From Pseudomonas sp. B21_DOA (GTDB lineage: Bacteria > Pseudomonadota > Gammaproteobacteria > Pseudomonadales > Pseudomonadaceae), in contig CP086683.1 of NCBI GenBank assembly GCA_030544685.1, positions 744,001 through 808,000 of the forward strand: a DNA stretch of 64,000 nucleotides, in the 5' to 3' direction. Shown one piece after another: positions 28,464 through 37,502 of the stretch (the first letter of the stretch is position 1; every line of letters starts with the position of its first letter). Position numbers and translations under genes: made by a program. The notes under the pieces are model-generated. The model was not told the origin of the DNA. It did not search any database and was given only the letters and a program-made list of their open reading frames with translations.

Positions 28464-29774
28464 ATGACCGCCCGCGCCCCGACCACCGCGAGCCAACCCC
28501 ACGTTGCCTCTTATTACGCCGCCAGCAGCCTGCCGCAGCCTGACCATCCCGTGCTGCAAGGCGAGGTGGTGGCGGATGTCTGCGTGGTCGGCGGTGGCTT
28601 TTCCGGGCTGAATGCCGCGCTGGAACTCGCCGAACGCGGTTTCAGCGTGGTTTTGCTGGAAGCGCACCGGATCGGCTGGGGCGCCAGCGGTCGCAACGGC
28701 GGGCAGTTGATTCGCGGTGTCGGCCATGGCCTGGATCAGTTCGCCAACGTCATCGGTGCCGAAGGCGTGCGCGAGATGAAACTCATGGGCCTGGAAGCGG
28801 TGGAGATTGTCCGCCGGCGCGTCGAGCGTTTCGGCATTGCCTGCGACCTGACCTGGGGTTACTGCGACCTCGCCAACAAGCCTTCCGATCTCGACGGTTT
28901 TGCCGAAGACGCCGAAGAGTTGCGCGGCCTCGGTTACCGCTACGAAACCCGTCTGTTGCAGGCCAGTGAAATGCACACCGTGGTCGGTTCCAAACGCTAT
29001 GTCGGCGGCTTGATCGACATGGGCTCCGGGCATCTGCATCCGCTGAATCTGGCGCTGGGCGAAGCGGCAGCGGCGCAGCAACTGGGCGTGCAGTTGTTCG
29101 AGCGTTCGGCCGTGACGTGCATCGATTACGGCCCCGAAGTGAAGGTACACACCGCGCAAGGCTCGGTGCGAGCGAAGACGCTGGTGTTGGGCTGCAATGC
29201 CTATCTCAATGACCTCAACCCGCAACTGACCGGCAAGGTCCTGCCCGCCGGCAGCTACATCATCGCCACCGAACCGCTCAGCGAAGAGCAGGCGCACAAC
29301 CTGCTGCCGCAGAACATGGCGGTCTGCGACCAGCGGGTAGCGCTGGATTACTACCGGCTCTCGGCGGATCGACGTTTGCTGTTCGGCGGCGCGTGTCATT
29401 ACTCGGGACGCGATCCGAAAGACATCGGCGCCTATATGCAGCCGAAGATGCTTGAAGTGTTCCCGCAACTGGCCGGGGTGAAAATTGATTATCAGTGGGG
29501 CGGAATGATCGGCATCGGTGCCAACCGCCTGCCGCAGATTGGCCGGCTCGCCGAGCAGCCGAACGTGTATTACGCCCAGGCGTATTCCGGGCATGGAGTG
29601 AATGCCACTCACCTGGCCGGCAAGCTGCTGGCCGAGGCGATCAGTGGGCAGCATGGCGGCGGCTTTGATCTGTTCGCCAGGGTGCCGCACATCACCTTTC
29701 CCGGCGGCAAGCACTTGCGCTCGCCGTTGTTGGCGTTGGGGATGTTGTGGCATCGGCTGAAAGAGTTGGTCTGA
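28464..29774 (+). CDS. PuuB-like FAD-dependent oxidoreductase
   Basis: A DAO-family oxidoreductase of 436 residues. The Rossmann motif VCVVGGGFSGLNAALELAERG is at about residues 39-59, followed by LLEAHRIGWGASGRNGGQL, typical of gamma-glutamylputrescine oxidase (PuuB) and its paralogues. The C-terminal FAD-contact segment is YAQAYSGHGVNATHLAGKLLAEA. In-frame ATGs at 28455 and 28458 are alternatives; none has a strong Shine-Dalgarno. With a PauR-like repressor and a PuuC/KauB-like dehydrogenase nearby, oxidation of a polyamine conjugate is plausible, but the substrate is inferred. Confidence 0.87.
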   Translation: MTARAPTTASQPHVASYYAASSLPQPDHPVLQGEVVADVCVVGGGFSGLNAALELAERGFSVVLLEAHRIGWGASGRNGGQLIRGVGHGLDQFANVIGAEGVREMKLMGLEAVEIVRRRVERFGIACDLTWGYCDLANKPSDLDGFAEDAEELRGLGYRYETRLLQASEMHTVVGSKRYVGGLIDMGSGHLHPLNLALGEAAAAQQLGVQLFERSAVTCIDYGPEVKVHTAQGSVRAKTLVLGCNAYLNDLNPQLTGKVLPAGSYIIATEPLSEEQAHNLLPQNMAVCDQRVALDYYRLSADRRLLFGGACHYSGRDPKDIGAYMQPKMLEVFPQLAGVKIDYQWGGMIGIGANRLPQIGRLAEQPNVYYAQAYSGHGVNATHLAGKLLAEAISGQHGGGFDLFARVPHITFPGGKHLRSPLLALGMLWHRLKELV

Positions 29775-29782
29775 CGAATCAG

Positions 29783-29885
29783 GATCGTTCCCACGCTCCG
29801 CCTGGGAATGCATCCAGTGACGCTCTGCGTCACAGCGGACGCAGAGCGTCCGGGCGGCGTTCCCACGCAGAGCGTGGGAACGATC
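29783..29885. repeat. GATCGTTCCCACGCT inverted repeat element
   Basis: A 103-base element with terminal arms GATCGTTCCCACGCT / AGCGTGGGAACGATC and an inner hairpin GACGCTCTGCGTC...GACGCAGAGCGTC. It is a different repeat family from the REP units, common in fluorescent pseudomonads. It lies between the oxidoreductase and the converging DUF1127 gene. Confidence 0.85.
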
Positions 29886-29893
29886 TGTGTTAT

Positions 29894-30136
29894 TCAGATC
29901 CGCCAAAACGGCTTCAACCCCTCCTCCCTTGCCTGCTCTCGCGTCAGCCCGACATCCCTGAGTTGCTCCGGTGTCAGGCCGAGCAACGCCTTGCGCGTTT
30001 GCAGACGATGCCAGAACAGGCCCCAGCGACTGAGGCCGGACGGTGCGTTACGCAGCAGATTACGCGCGCTGTCCTTCTGCCCTGCCGCCAGTTCCTGACT
30101 GTGTAACGTCAGCCGCACATCGCTCAAGCCGTTCAT
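29894..30136 (-). CDS. DUF1127 domain protein
   Basis: An 80-residue basic protein ending in a DUF1127 domain (WHRLQTRKALLGLTPEQLRDVGLTREQAREEG). Small DUF1127 proteins are widespread in proteobacteria; some bind RNA or affect phosphate and carbon metabolism, but the function here is unknown. An AGGAGC site precedes the ATG. It is divergent from the MocR regulator at 30312, with an operator-like palindrome between them, so it may be that regulator's target. Confidence 0.88.
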   Translation of the reverse strand: MNGLSDVRLTLHSQELAAGQKDSARNLLRNAPSGLSRWGLFWHRLQTRKALLGLTPEQLRDVGLTREQAREEGLKPFWRI

Positions 30137-30215
30137 TTTCGTTGCTCCTGTTTACTTGGGTAGCCAGAGATTCCATGATGCGCGGGCGAGCAAAACCATT
30201 ACAGACTCAAAGAAA

Positions 30216-30234
30216 CTGTATTAACTCCATACAG
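30216..30234. promoter_or_regulatory. palindrome between DUF1127 and MocR genes
   Basis: An inverted repeat CTGTAT-TAACTCC-ATACAG in the 175-base divergent region. A further CTGTA lies at about 30275 and CTGTATG at 30316 just inside the MocR gene. Repeated half-sites in a divergent region are typical of MocR regulators. Confidence 0.5.
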
Positions 30235-30311
30235 ATTTGCTGATTTGCCGACTGAATGATCGATTTTTTCCGCATCTGTACTGGTTTTCATCAATACACA
30301 CCGAGACCACC

Positions 30312-31733
30312 ATGACTCTGTATGTCAATCTCGCCGAATTGCTCGGCACCCGCATCGAACAAGGCTTCTATCGCCCCGGTGATCGCTTGCCGTCAGTGCG
30401 TGCCTTGAGTGTCGAGCACGGTGTCAGTCTGAGCACGGTGCAGCAGGCGTATCGCGTGCTTGAAGACAGCGGTCTGGCCACGCCGAAACCCAAGTCTGGC
30501 TACTTTGTGCCAGTCGGCCGCGAGTTGCCGGAGCTCCCCGCCGTAGGCCGCCCCGCGCAGCGGCCAGTCGAGATTTCGCAATGGGATCAAGTGCTGGAAC
30601 TCATTCGCGCGGTACCGCGCAAGGATGTCGTGCAATTGGGCCGTGGCATGCCCGATGTCGGCTCACCCACCATGAAGCCGCTGCTGCGCGGACTGGCGCG
30701 AATCAGCCGCCGGCAGGACATGCCCGGTCTGTATTACGACAACATCCACGGCAACCTAGAACTGCGCGAACAGATCGCGCGTCTGATGCTTGATTCCGGC
30801 TGCCAGTTGAGCGCCAGCGAGCTGGTGATCACCACCGGTTGCCACGAAGCGCTGTCCACCAGCATCCACGCGATCTGCGAGCCGGGCGACATCGTCGCGG
30901 TGGACTCGCCAAGTTTCCACGGCGCCATGCAGACCCTCAAAGGCCTGGGCATGAAAGCTCTGGAAATCCCCACCGACCCGCTCACCGGGATCAGCCTCGA
31001 CGCCCTTGAACTGGCGCTGGAACAGTGGCCGATCAAGGCCATTCAGCTCACGCCGAACTGCAACAACCCGCTCGGCTACGTCATGCCCGAATCGCGCAAA
31101 CGCGCGCTGTTGACGTTGGCCCAGCGTTTCGACGTGGCGATCATCGAAGACGATGTGTACGGCGAACTGGCCTACACCTATCCGCGTCCGCGGACGATCA
31201 AATCCTTCGACGAAGACGGCCGCGTGCTGCTCTGCAGCTCGTTCTCCAAGACCCTGGCGCCGGGGCTGCGCATCGGCTGGGTGGCGCCGGGCCGATATCT
31301 CGAGCGGGTGTTGCACATGAAATACATCAGCACCGGATCCACCGCGCCGCAACCGCAGATCGCCATCGCCGAATTCATCAAGGCCGGCCATTTCGAGCCG
31401 CACTTGCGGCGCATGCGCATGCAGTACCAGCGCAATCGTGACGCGATGATCGACTGGGTGACGCGCTACTTTCCCGCCGGCACTCGCGCCAGTCGCCCGC
31501 AGGGCAGCTTCATGCTCTGGGTGGAACTGCCGGAGGGTTTCGACACCCTGAAACTGAATCGCGCGCTGCACGATCAAGGCGTACAGATTGCCGTCGGCAG
31601 CATCTTTTCCGCCTCGGGCAAATACCGCAATTGTCTGCGCATGAACTACGCTGCCAAACCAACAGCACAGATCGAAGAAGCGGTGCGCAAGGTCGGCGCC
31701 GCGGCGATCAAATTACTCGCTGAGACCGACTGA
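30312..31733 (+). CDS. MocR family PLP-dependent regulator
   Basis: A 473-residue protein with an N-terminal GntR-type winged helix (residues 1-70: LGTRIEQGFYRPGDRLPSVRA, SLSTVQQAYRVLEDSGLA) fused to a fold-I aminotransferase-like domain. The PLP-binding Lys is in SSFSKTLAPGLRIGW; upstream are TTGCHEALSTSIHAIC and TPNCNNPLGYVMPE. MocR proteins usually regulate a neighbouring gene in response to an amine or vitamin B6 ligand. The start at 30312 directly follows the divergent region holding the palindrome. The target may be the DUF1127 gene, itself, or both. It could instead be a real aminotransferase, which is less likely with the GntR domain. Confidence 0.93.
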   Translation: MTLYVNLAELLGTRIEQGFYRPGDRLPSVRALSVEHGVSLSTVQQAYRVLEDSGLATPKPKSGYFVPVGRELPELPAVGRPAQRPVEISQWDQVLELIRAVPRKDVVQLGRGMPDVGSPTMKPLLRGLARISRRQDMPGLYYDNIHGNLELREQIARLMLDSGCQLSASELVITTGCHEALSTSIHAICEPGDIVAVDSPSFHGAMQTLKGLGMKALEIPTDPLTGISLDALELALEQWPIKAIQLTPNCNNPLGYVMPESRKRALLTLAQRFDVAIIEDDVYGELAYTYPRPRTIKSFDEDGRVLLCSSFSKTLAPGLRIGWVAPGRYLERVLHMKYISTGSTAPQPQIAIAEFIKAGHFEPHLRRMRMQYQRNRDAMIDWVTRYFPAGTRASRPQGSFMLWVELPEGFDTLKLNRALHDQGVQIAVGSIFSASGKYRNCLRMNYAAKPTAQIEEAVRKVGAAAIKLLAETD

Positions 31734-31794
31734 CCTTTTTTGCGACCCTGGCGTCCAAAATGCCGACCTCAACCGCCAACCGGAACGATCCTAC

Positions 31795-33363
31795 GTGAGC
31801 TTCAGACAGCCCCTACTCGCTTTACTGATACTCGCCTCGTTCCTCAGCGGCTGCGCCAGCCTCGATGTACCGCGCGAGCCGAGCCAGGCCTTGCCGGCGT
31901 CGGAATCCAGCTTCGGCCGTTCGATTCAGGCTCAGGCCGCGCCCTACAAAGGGCAGTCGGGGTTTCGTCTGCTCTCCGACAGTGGCGAGGCGTTTACCGC
32001 CCGGGCCGAGCTGATTCGTCATGCCCAGGTCAGCCTCGATTTGCAGTACTACATCGTCCATGACGGCATCAGCACGCGGATGCTGGTGGAAGAAGTGCTC
32101 AAAGCGGCCGACCGTGGCGTGCGCGTGCGCATCCTGCTCGACGACACCACCAGCGACGGCCTCGACCAGATCATCGCGACCCTGGCGGCGCATCCGCAGA
32201 TCCAGATTCGTTTGTTCAATCCGTTGCACCTGGGTCGCAGCACCGGCGTAACACGCGCGGCCGGGCGACTGTTCAATCTGTCCGTGCAGCACCGGCGCAT
32301 GCACAACAAACTGTGGCTGGCGGACAACAGCGCGGCCATCGTCGGCGGGCGCAATCTGGGCGATGAATATTTCGACGCCGAACCCAACCTGAATTTCACC
32401 GACATCGACATGCTCAGCATCGGCCCGGTCGCCGAGCAGCTCGGGCACAGTTTCGACCAGTACTGGAACAGCGCGCTGAGCAAGCCGATCGACGAATTCC
32501 TCTCCAGCCAACCGACCGCCGCCGACCTGCAAAACACCCGCACGCGCCTGGAAGAATCACTGGAAGAAACCCGCAAGCAGAACCACGCGCTGTATCAACA
32601 GTTGATGAAATTCACCACCGACCCGCGCATGGATATCTGGCGCAAAGAACTGATCTGGGCCTGGAACCAGGCGTTGTGGGATGCGCCGAGCAAGGTGCTG
32701 TCCAAGGGCGAACCCGATCCGCATCTGTTGCTGACCACACAACTGGCGCCGGAACTGACCGGTGTGAGCAAAGAGCTGATCATGATTTCCGCATACTTTG
32801 TGCCGGGCCAGCCGGGACTGGTCTACCTGACCGGGCGCGCCGATGCCGGGGTCTCCGTGAACCTGCTGACCAATTCACTGGAGGCCACTGACGTGCCGGC
32901 GGTGCACGGCGGTTACGCGCCCTATCGCAAGGCATTGCTTGAACACGGGGTGAAACTCTATGAACTGCGCCGCCAGCCTGGGGATAACTATGGCAGCGGG
33001 CCGCGGGTGTTCTACAGCAAGTCGTTTCGCGGTTCGGATTCGAGTTTGCACAGCAAGGCGATGATCTTCGACCGGCGCAAATCGTTTATCGGTTCGTTCA
33101 ACTTCGACCCGCGCTCGGTGCTGTGGAACACCGAAGTCGGCGTCCTGGTCGATAGCCCGGAACTGGCCGAGCATGTGCGCGCACTGGCATTGCAAGGCAT
33201 GGCGCCGACCTTGAGTTATCAGGCGAAACTCGAGGACGGCAAGGTCGTCTGGGTCACCGAGGACAACGGCCAGATGCACACTCTGACCAAGGAGCCGGGG
33301 AGCTGGTGGCGGCGCTTCAACTCGTGGTTCAGCACCAACGTTGGCCTGGAGCGGATGTTGTAA
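31795..33363 (+). CDS. phospholipase D-family lipoprotein
   Basis: A 522-residue protein with a lipoprotein signal (LLALLILASFLSGC, lipid Cys at residue 20) and two phospholipase D (HKD) motifs: HNKLWLADNSAAIVGGRN in the first half and HSKAMIFDRRKSFIGSFN in the second. It resembles cardiolipin synthase C (ClsC)-type enzymes, which are PLD-like. The GTG at 31795 is the only reasonable start. It follows the MocR gene by 61 bases on the same strand, with no obvious link. An acyl-transfer or phosphatidyl-transfer role at the outer membrane is expected. Confidence 0.9.
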   Translation: MSFRQPLLALLILASFLSGCASLDVPREPSQALPASESSFGRSIQAQAAPYKGQSGFRLLSDSGEAFTARAELIRHAQVSLDLQYYIVHDGISTRMLVEEVLKAADRGVRVRILLDDTTSDGLDQIIATLAAHPQIQIRLFNPLHLGRSTGVTRAAGRLFNLSVQHRRMHNKLWLADNSAAIVGGRNLGDEYFDAEPNLNFTDIDMLSIGPVAEQLGHSFDQYWNSALSKPIDEFLSSQPTAADLQNTRTRLEESLEETRKQNHALYQQLMKFTTDPRMDIWRKELIWAWNQALWDAPSKVLSKGEPDPHLLLTTQLAPELTGVSKELIMISAYFVPGQPGLVYLTGRADAGVSVNLLTNSLEATDVPAVHGGYAPYRKALLEHGVKLYELRRQPGDNYGSGPRVFYSKSFRGSDSSLHSKAMIFDRRKSFIGSFNFDPRSVLWNTEVGVLVDSPELAEHVRALALQGMAPTLSYQAKLEDGKVVWVTEDNGQMHTLTKEPGSWWRRFNSWFSTNVGLERML

Positions 33364-33396
33364 GTCCGTCTGTTGATGATCCCTTGTGGGATGCGC

Positions 33397-34542
33397 TCAG
33401 GCTGCTTCTGCTGTTGTGCCAAAGGCGCCTTGGCGCAACAACAAAAGCACCAGGCCAAACGCCCCAGCCGCCATCAACAGCGGCAACGCATGCCCGTTGA
33501 TCCACTGACTGCCCGCCCCTGCCGCCAACGGCCCGACCAGACAACCGACACCCCACAACTGGGCAATATGCGCATTGGCGCGGACCAGCGCATCGTCACG
33601 GTAGCGCTCGCCAATCAGAATCAGTGACAAGGTAAACAAGCCGCCAGCACTGGCGCCGAACAGCACCCACAGCGGCCAGATCAGCAGCGTGTCGAGCAAC
33701 ATTGGAATGGCCAGACTCGACAGCATCAACACCACCGCGCATCCAGCGAACAGCGTGCGTCGCGACAGATAATCGGCCAATGCGCCGATCGGCAATTGCA
33801 GCAGCGCATCGCCGACCACCACGGTGCTGACCATTGCCAGCGCGATTTCGGCGGTGAACCCTTGTTGCAGGCAATACACCGGCAGCAGCGTCAGAATCAT
33901 CGCCTCGAACGCGGCGAACAACGACACCGCCCAGGCAATCGCCGGCAGCTCTCGGGCAAAACCCCACAGAGCGCCAAACGTGACGCTGTTGGCCTCGCTA
34001 CTCGGGGCGCCACTGCGACCCAGCAGCAGAAAAGGCGAGAGCGTCAGCAGACCGACCCCGACCCAGAAACCGTAATCATGCTCGGTGCCCAGCGCGCCCA
34101 ACAGCAACGGACCGGACAGTTGGCTCAGCGCATAGCTGCTGCCATACAGCGCTACCAGACGTCCGCGCCACTGCTCGACCACCAGTTGATTGATCCAGCT
34201 CTCGCCGAGGATGAACACGATGGTCAGGATCACCCCGATCAGCAGGCGCAGCAGCAACCAGATCGGATAACTCGGCAGCAGCGCCAGCAGGCCGATCGAC
34301 AGTGCCCCGGCCCACAGGCACAGACGCATCAGGTTCGCCGTGCCGAAATACGCGGCGAGATGGCTGGAAATCTTCGCCCCCAGCAGCACACCGATTGCCG
34401 GCATGGCTGCCATCACACCGATGGCGAACGAGCCGTAGCCCCAGCCCTCCAGACGCAACGACACCAGCGGCATGCTGACCCCCAGGGCCAGGCCGACACT
34501 CAAGACAGACGCCAACACGGCGAAATACGTCGCCCACCGCAT
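33397..34542 (-). CDS. MFS transporter (YcaD-like)
   Basis: A 381-residue major-facilitator protein with about 12 hydrophobic segments. The start MRWATYFAVLASVLSVGLALGV and the family stretch WGYGSFAIGVMAAMPAIGVLLGAKISS fit the YcaD/CynX-like sugar/drug MFS group. The second half contains LPIGALADYLSRRTLFAGC, the conserved MFS loop. The ATG at 34542 has AGGAGC 7 bases upstream; an open frame to 34587 runs into a repeat. The substrate is unknown. Confidence 0.88.
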   Translation of the reverse strand: MRWATYFAVLASVLSVGLALGVSMPLVSLRLEGWGYGSFAIGVMAAMPAIGVLLGAKISSHLAAYFGTANLMRLCLWAGALSIGLLALLPSYPIWLLLRLLIGVILTIVFILGESWINQLVVEQWRGRLVALYGSSYALSQLSGPLLLGALGTEHDYGFWVGVGLLTLSPFLLLGRSGAPSSEANSVTFGALWGFARELPAIAWAVSLFAAFEAMILTLLPVYCLQQGFTAEIALAMVSTVVVGDALLQLPIGALADYLSRRTLFAGCAVVLMLSSLAIPMLLDTLLIWPLWVLFGASAGGLFTLSLILIGERYRDDALVRANAHIAQLWGVGCLVGPLAAGAGSQWINGHALPLLMAAGAFGLVLLLLRQGAFGTTAEAA

Positions 34543-34586
34543 GTTCCACGCTCCTGTGGATATTCTTTTTGTGTTCATCCAAAACA

Positions 34587-34753
34587 CTGTGGGAGCGAGC
34601 CCCTGTGGCGAGGGGATTTATCCCCGCTGGGTCGCGCAGCGGCCCCAAAACCTGCAACCACGATGTACCAGGTACACCGCGTGCAATGGTTTAGCGACTG
34701 CTTCGCAGCCGAACGGGGATAAATCCCCTCACCACAGAGGCTCGCTCCCACAG
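34587..34753. repeat. long inverted repeat (GGGGATTTATCCCC type)
   Basis: A 167-base element with outer arms CTGTGGGAGCGAGCC / complement and inner segments GGCGAGGGGATTTATCCCC / GGGGATAAATCCCCTC, flanking a centre that itself pairs in part. It is a composite relative of the REP units between the MFS gene start and the end of the aldehyde dehydrogenase gene. Confidence 0.85.
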
Positions 34754-34804
34754 GGATCTCTGTTTGCTCAGGCAGCCCGGAGCGGCCGGGCTGCCGTTAA
34801 CGGC

Positions 34805-36298
34805 TTACAGCTTGATCCACGTCGCTTTCAGCTCGGTGTACTTGTCAAAGGCGTGCAGCGATTTGTCGCGACCGTTGCCCGACTGTTTGAAGCCACCGAA
34901 CGGCGCGGTCATGTCGCCGCCGTCGTACTGGTTGACCCACACGCTACCGGCGCGCAGGGCCTTGGCGGTCAGGTGGGCCTTGGAGATGTCCTGGGTCCAC
35001 ACCGCTGCAGCCAGACCGTATGGCGTGTCGTTGGCGATCTGGATGGCTTCTTCGGCGCTATCGAAAGCGATCACCGACAACACCGGGCCGAAAATCTCTT
35101 CCTGGGCAATCTTCATCGCATTGCTCACACCATCGAAAATGGTTGGCTCGACGTAGGTGCCGCCGGTTTCCTGGAGGATGCGCTTGCCGCCGGCGACCAG
35201 TTTGGCACCATCGCTATGGCCGGACTCGATGTACGACAGCACGGTGTTCATCTGCTGGGTATCGACCAGAGCGCCGACATTGGTCGCCGGGTCGAGCGGA
35301 TTGCCGGGCTTCCAGGTTTTCAGCGCTTCGATCACCATCGGCAGGAATTTGTCCTTGATCGAACGCTCGACCAGCAGACGCGAACCGGCGGTGCACACTT
35401 CGCCCTGGTTGAAAGCGATGGCGCTGGCAGCGGATTCAGCGGCGGCCTGCAGGTCCGGCGCATCGGCGAAGACGATGTTCGGGCTCTTGCCACCGGCTTC
35501 CAGCCAGACACGCTTCATGTTCGATTCGCCGGCGTAGACCATCAGTTGCTTGGCAATCTTGGTCGAGCCGGTGAACACCAGCGTGTCGACATCATTGTGC
35601 AGACCCAGCGCCTTGCCGACGGTGTGGCCATAGCCCGGCAGCACGTTGAGAACGCCTTTGGGAATACCCGCCTCAATGGCCAGCGCAGCGATGCGGATGG
35701 CAGTCAGCGGCGACTTTTCCGACGGCTTGAGGATCACCGAGTTACCGGTCGACAGCGCCGGGCCGAGCTTCCAGCAGGCCATCATCAGCGGGAAGTTCCA
35801 CGGCACGATAGCGCCGACTACGCCCACTGGCTCGCGAGTCACCAGACCCAGTTGATCATGTGGAGTCGCGGCGACTTCGTCGTAGATCTTGTCGATCGCT
35901 TCGCCGCTCCAGCTCAACGCCTGGGCCGCGCCCGGTACGTCGATGTACAGCGAATCGCTGATCGGCTTGCCCATGTCGAGGGTTTCCAGCAGCGCCAGTT
36001 CTTCGGCGTGCTGTTTCAGCAGGCTGGCGAAGCGAATCATGGTGGCTTTGCGTTTGGTCGGTGCCAGGCGCGACCAGACGCCTGAATTGAAAGTAGCGCG
36101 GGCGTTTTCTACAGCACGGTCAGCATCGGCGGCGTCACAACTGGCGATCTTGCCGAGCAGGCGGCCATCGACCGGGCTGATGCACTCGAAGGTTTCGCCG
36201 GAGACGGCGTCGGTGTATTCGCCATTCAGGAAGGCGCGGCCTTCGATTTTCAGATCGCGGGCGCGTTGTTCCCAGTCGGCACGAGTCAGGGTGGTCAT
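34805..36298 (-). CDS. kauB: aldehyde dehydrogenase (KauB/PuuC-like)
   Basis: A 497-residue NAD(P)-dependent aldehyde dehydrogenase. The catalytic Cys is in FNQGEVCTAGSRLLVE and the general-base Glu in WLEAGGKSPN; the cofactor loop is in FTGSTKIAKQLM. Closest remembered relatives are KauB/PauC (4-guanidinobutyraldehyde and gamma-glutamyl-aminobutyraldehyde oxidation) in arginine and polyamine catabolism. In P. aeruginosa, the syntenic gene is PauR-controlled, and a PauR-like gene lies at 23778 here. The divergent partner is the cupin gene at 36535. A narrower substrate call would need experiment. Confidence 0.92.
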   Translation of the reverse strand: MTTLTRADWEQRARDLKIEGRAFLNGEYTDAVSGETFECISPVDGRLLGKIASCDAADADRAVENARATFNSGVWSRLAPTKRKATMIRFASLLKQHAEELALLETLDMGKPISDSLYIDVPGAAQALSWSGEAIDKIYDEVAATPHDQLGLVTREPVGVVGAIVPWNFPLMMACWKLGPALSTGNSVILKPSEKSPLTAIRIAALAIEAGIPKGVLNVLPGYGHTVGKALGLHNDVDTLVFTGSTKIAKQLMVYAGESNMKRVWLEAGGKSPNIVFADAPDLQAAAESAASAIAFNQGEVCTAGSRLLVERSIKDKFLPMVIEALKTWKPGNPLDPATNVGALVDTQQMNTVLSYIESGHSDGAKLVAGGKRILQETGGTYVEPTIFDGVSNAMKIAQEEIFGPVLSVIAFDSAEEAIQIANDTPYGLAAAVWTQDISKAHLTAKALRAGSVWVNQYDGGDMTAPFGGFKQSGNGRDKSLHAFDKYTELKATWIKL

Positions 36299-36534
36299 TC
36301 GGGTGTCCTCCTCTTATTGAATACGAGCACCGCAAGCGCTGCGGCGCTGTTCAAGAATTCTGCCCGGCCAGCCTGCACTTTCGGCCCGAGGCACCCGCCA
36401 CCCTAAACCAGCGGCCGGGTTTGTTTCAATATATTTGACATAAGCCGGCCATACCGCCTTGCGGTGTTCATTTTAATAAACATAGACTTTGGCCCATTCC
36501 AGCCAACGCGCCGTCACTAGCGGAGAAAACAACA

Positions 36535-36896
36535 ATGAACATCCAGAACGTCGTCGATATCAGCCTCGCCAGCAGCGAAGCCGAGCGCTATCGCCCGGAC
36601 CCGGCGAAGGTGCTCAAGGGCGATCCTGAGCAGGCGGTGTTTCATCAATACGACAGCCCTTGTGGGCAAATGGGCGTGGGTGTGTGGGAAGGCGCGGTGG
36701 GTCAGTGGACGGTGAATTACACCGAGCATGAGTACTGCGAGATTTTGCAGGGGTTTCGGTATTGCGTGACAGCGATGGCAATGCAAAGACCTTGCGCGTT
36801 GGCGATCGCTTCGTGATTCCGGCGGGGTTTCGCGGAACCTGGGAAGTGCTGGAGGCTTGCCGCAAGGTTTATGTGATCTTTGAACAGAAGGCTTGA
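36535..36896 (+). pseudogene. cupin-domain protein, one frame break
   Basis: A small cupin of about 120 residues when repaired (MNIQNVVDISLASSEAERYRPD..., VNYTEHEYCEILQG, DGNAKTLRVGDRFVIPAGFRGTWEV). One G is missing from the run at 36750-36753: adding it gives the family-like EILQGVSVLRDSDGNAKTL. As written, translation stops after TAMAMQRPCALAIAS. This DUF861-type cupin family is of unknown function; its place beside the polyamine-type aldehyde dehydrogenase is also seen in P. aeruginosa. A homopolymer error is the likeliest cause. Confidence 0.85.
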
Positions 36897-36919
36897 GATG
36901 TTTGCTGACTGATCGGCCC

Positions 36920-37013
36920 TCATCGCTGGCAAGCCAGCTCCCACAGGTTTTGTGCATGACACAGGTTCTTTGAAGACCGGCAATCAATGTGAGAGCTGGC
37001 TTGCCAGCGATGA
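36920..37013. repeat. inverted repeat, CGCTGGCAAGCCAGC family
   Basis: Two arms, TCATCGCTGGCAAGCCAGCTC... and ...GAGCTGGCTTGCCAGCGATGA, around a 40-base centre. It is a second REP subtype (core GCTGGCAAGCCAGC), again between converging genes. A sister copy is at 59447. Confidence 0.87.
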
Positions 37014-37047
37014 GGCCCAACCGGTCACCGCAGAATCCACGGCAAAC

Positions 37048-37082
37048 AAAAAAGGCCCGTATCTCACGATACGGGCCTTTTT
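37048..37082. terminator. bidirectional terminator, cupin / rpmBG
   Basis: A 15-base perfect stem (AAAAAGGCCCGTATC / GATACGGGCCTTTTT) with a 4-base loop. Being A/T-flanked on both sides, it can end the rpmB-rpmG transcript and the cupin transcript. Confidence 0.92.
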
Positions 37083-37101
37083 CGCAGTCAGGAAAAATCA
37101 A

Positions 37102-37257
37102 TTACTTGATTTTGCCTTCCTTGTACATCACGTGCTTGCGAACAACCGGATCATATTTCTTGATCTCGATTTTGTCCGGGGTAGTACGCTTGTTCTTGTC
37201 GGTAGTGTAGAAGTGACCAGTACCGGCGCTCGAGATCAAACGAATCAATTCACGCAT
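37102..37257 (-). CDS. rpmG: 50S ribosomal protein L33
   Basis: A 51-residue basic protein ([19 protein letters not shown]..., [23 protein letters not shown]), the classic L33 of the large subunit. It is the zinc-free (cysteine-less) form, as usual for pseudomonads' main copy. It follows rpmB by 11 bases; together they make the standard rpmB-rpmG operon. It is too short to be noticed by simple length cut-offs. Confidence 0.97.
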   Translation of the reverse strand: MRELIRLISSAGTGHFYTTDKNKRTTPDKIEIKKYDPVVRKHVMYKEGKIK

Positions 37258-37268
37258 GATTAGCTCCC

Positions 37269-37502
37269 TTAAATCTTGCCATCGCGGCGAAGTTCGGCGA
37301 GCACGACAGTGATGCCACGCTTGTCGATGATACGCATGCCTTTGGCAGATACGCGCAGACGCACAAAACGTTTCTCTTCTTCAACCCAGAAGCGGTGATG
37401 CTGCAGGTTCGGCAGGAAACGACGACGGGTTTTGTTGTTTGCGTGGGAAATGTTATTCCCAGTCACCGGACCCTTACCGGTAACTTGACATACTCTCGAC
37501 AT
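37269..37502 (-). CDS. rpmB: 50S ribosomal protein L28
   Basis: A 77-residue ribosomal protein ([52 protein letters not shown]). It is first in rpmB-rpmG. The 5' leader on the minus strand includes a partly palindromic CCAACCCATGCCGGGTTGG segment (near 37530), which might be a structure for regulation, although none is established. Confidence 0.97.
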   Translation of the reverse strand: MSRVCQVTGKGPVTGNNISHANNKTRRRFLPNLQHHRFWVEEEKRFVRLRVSAKGMRIIDKRGITVVLAELRRDGKI

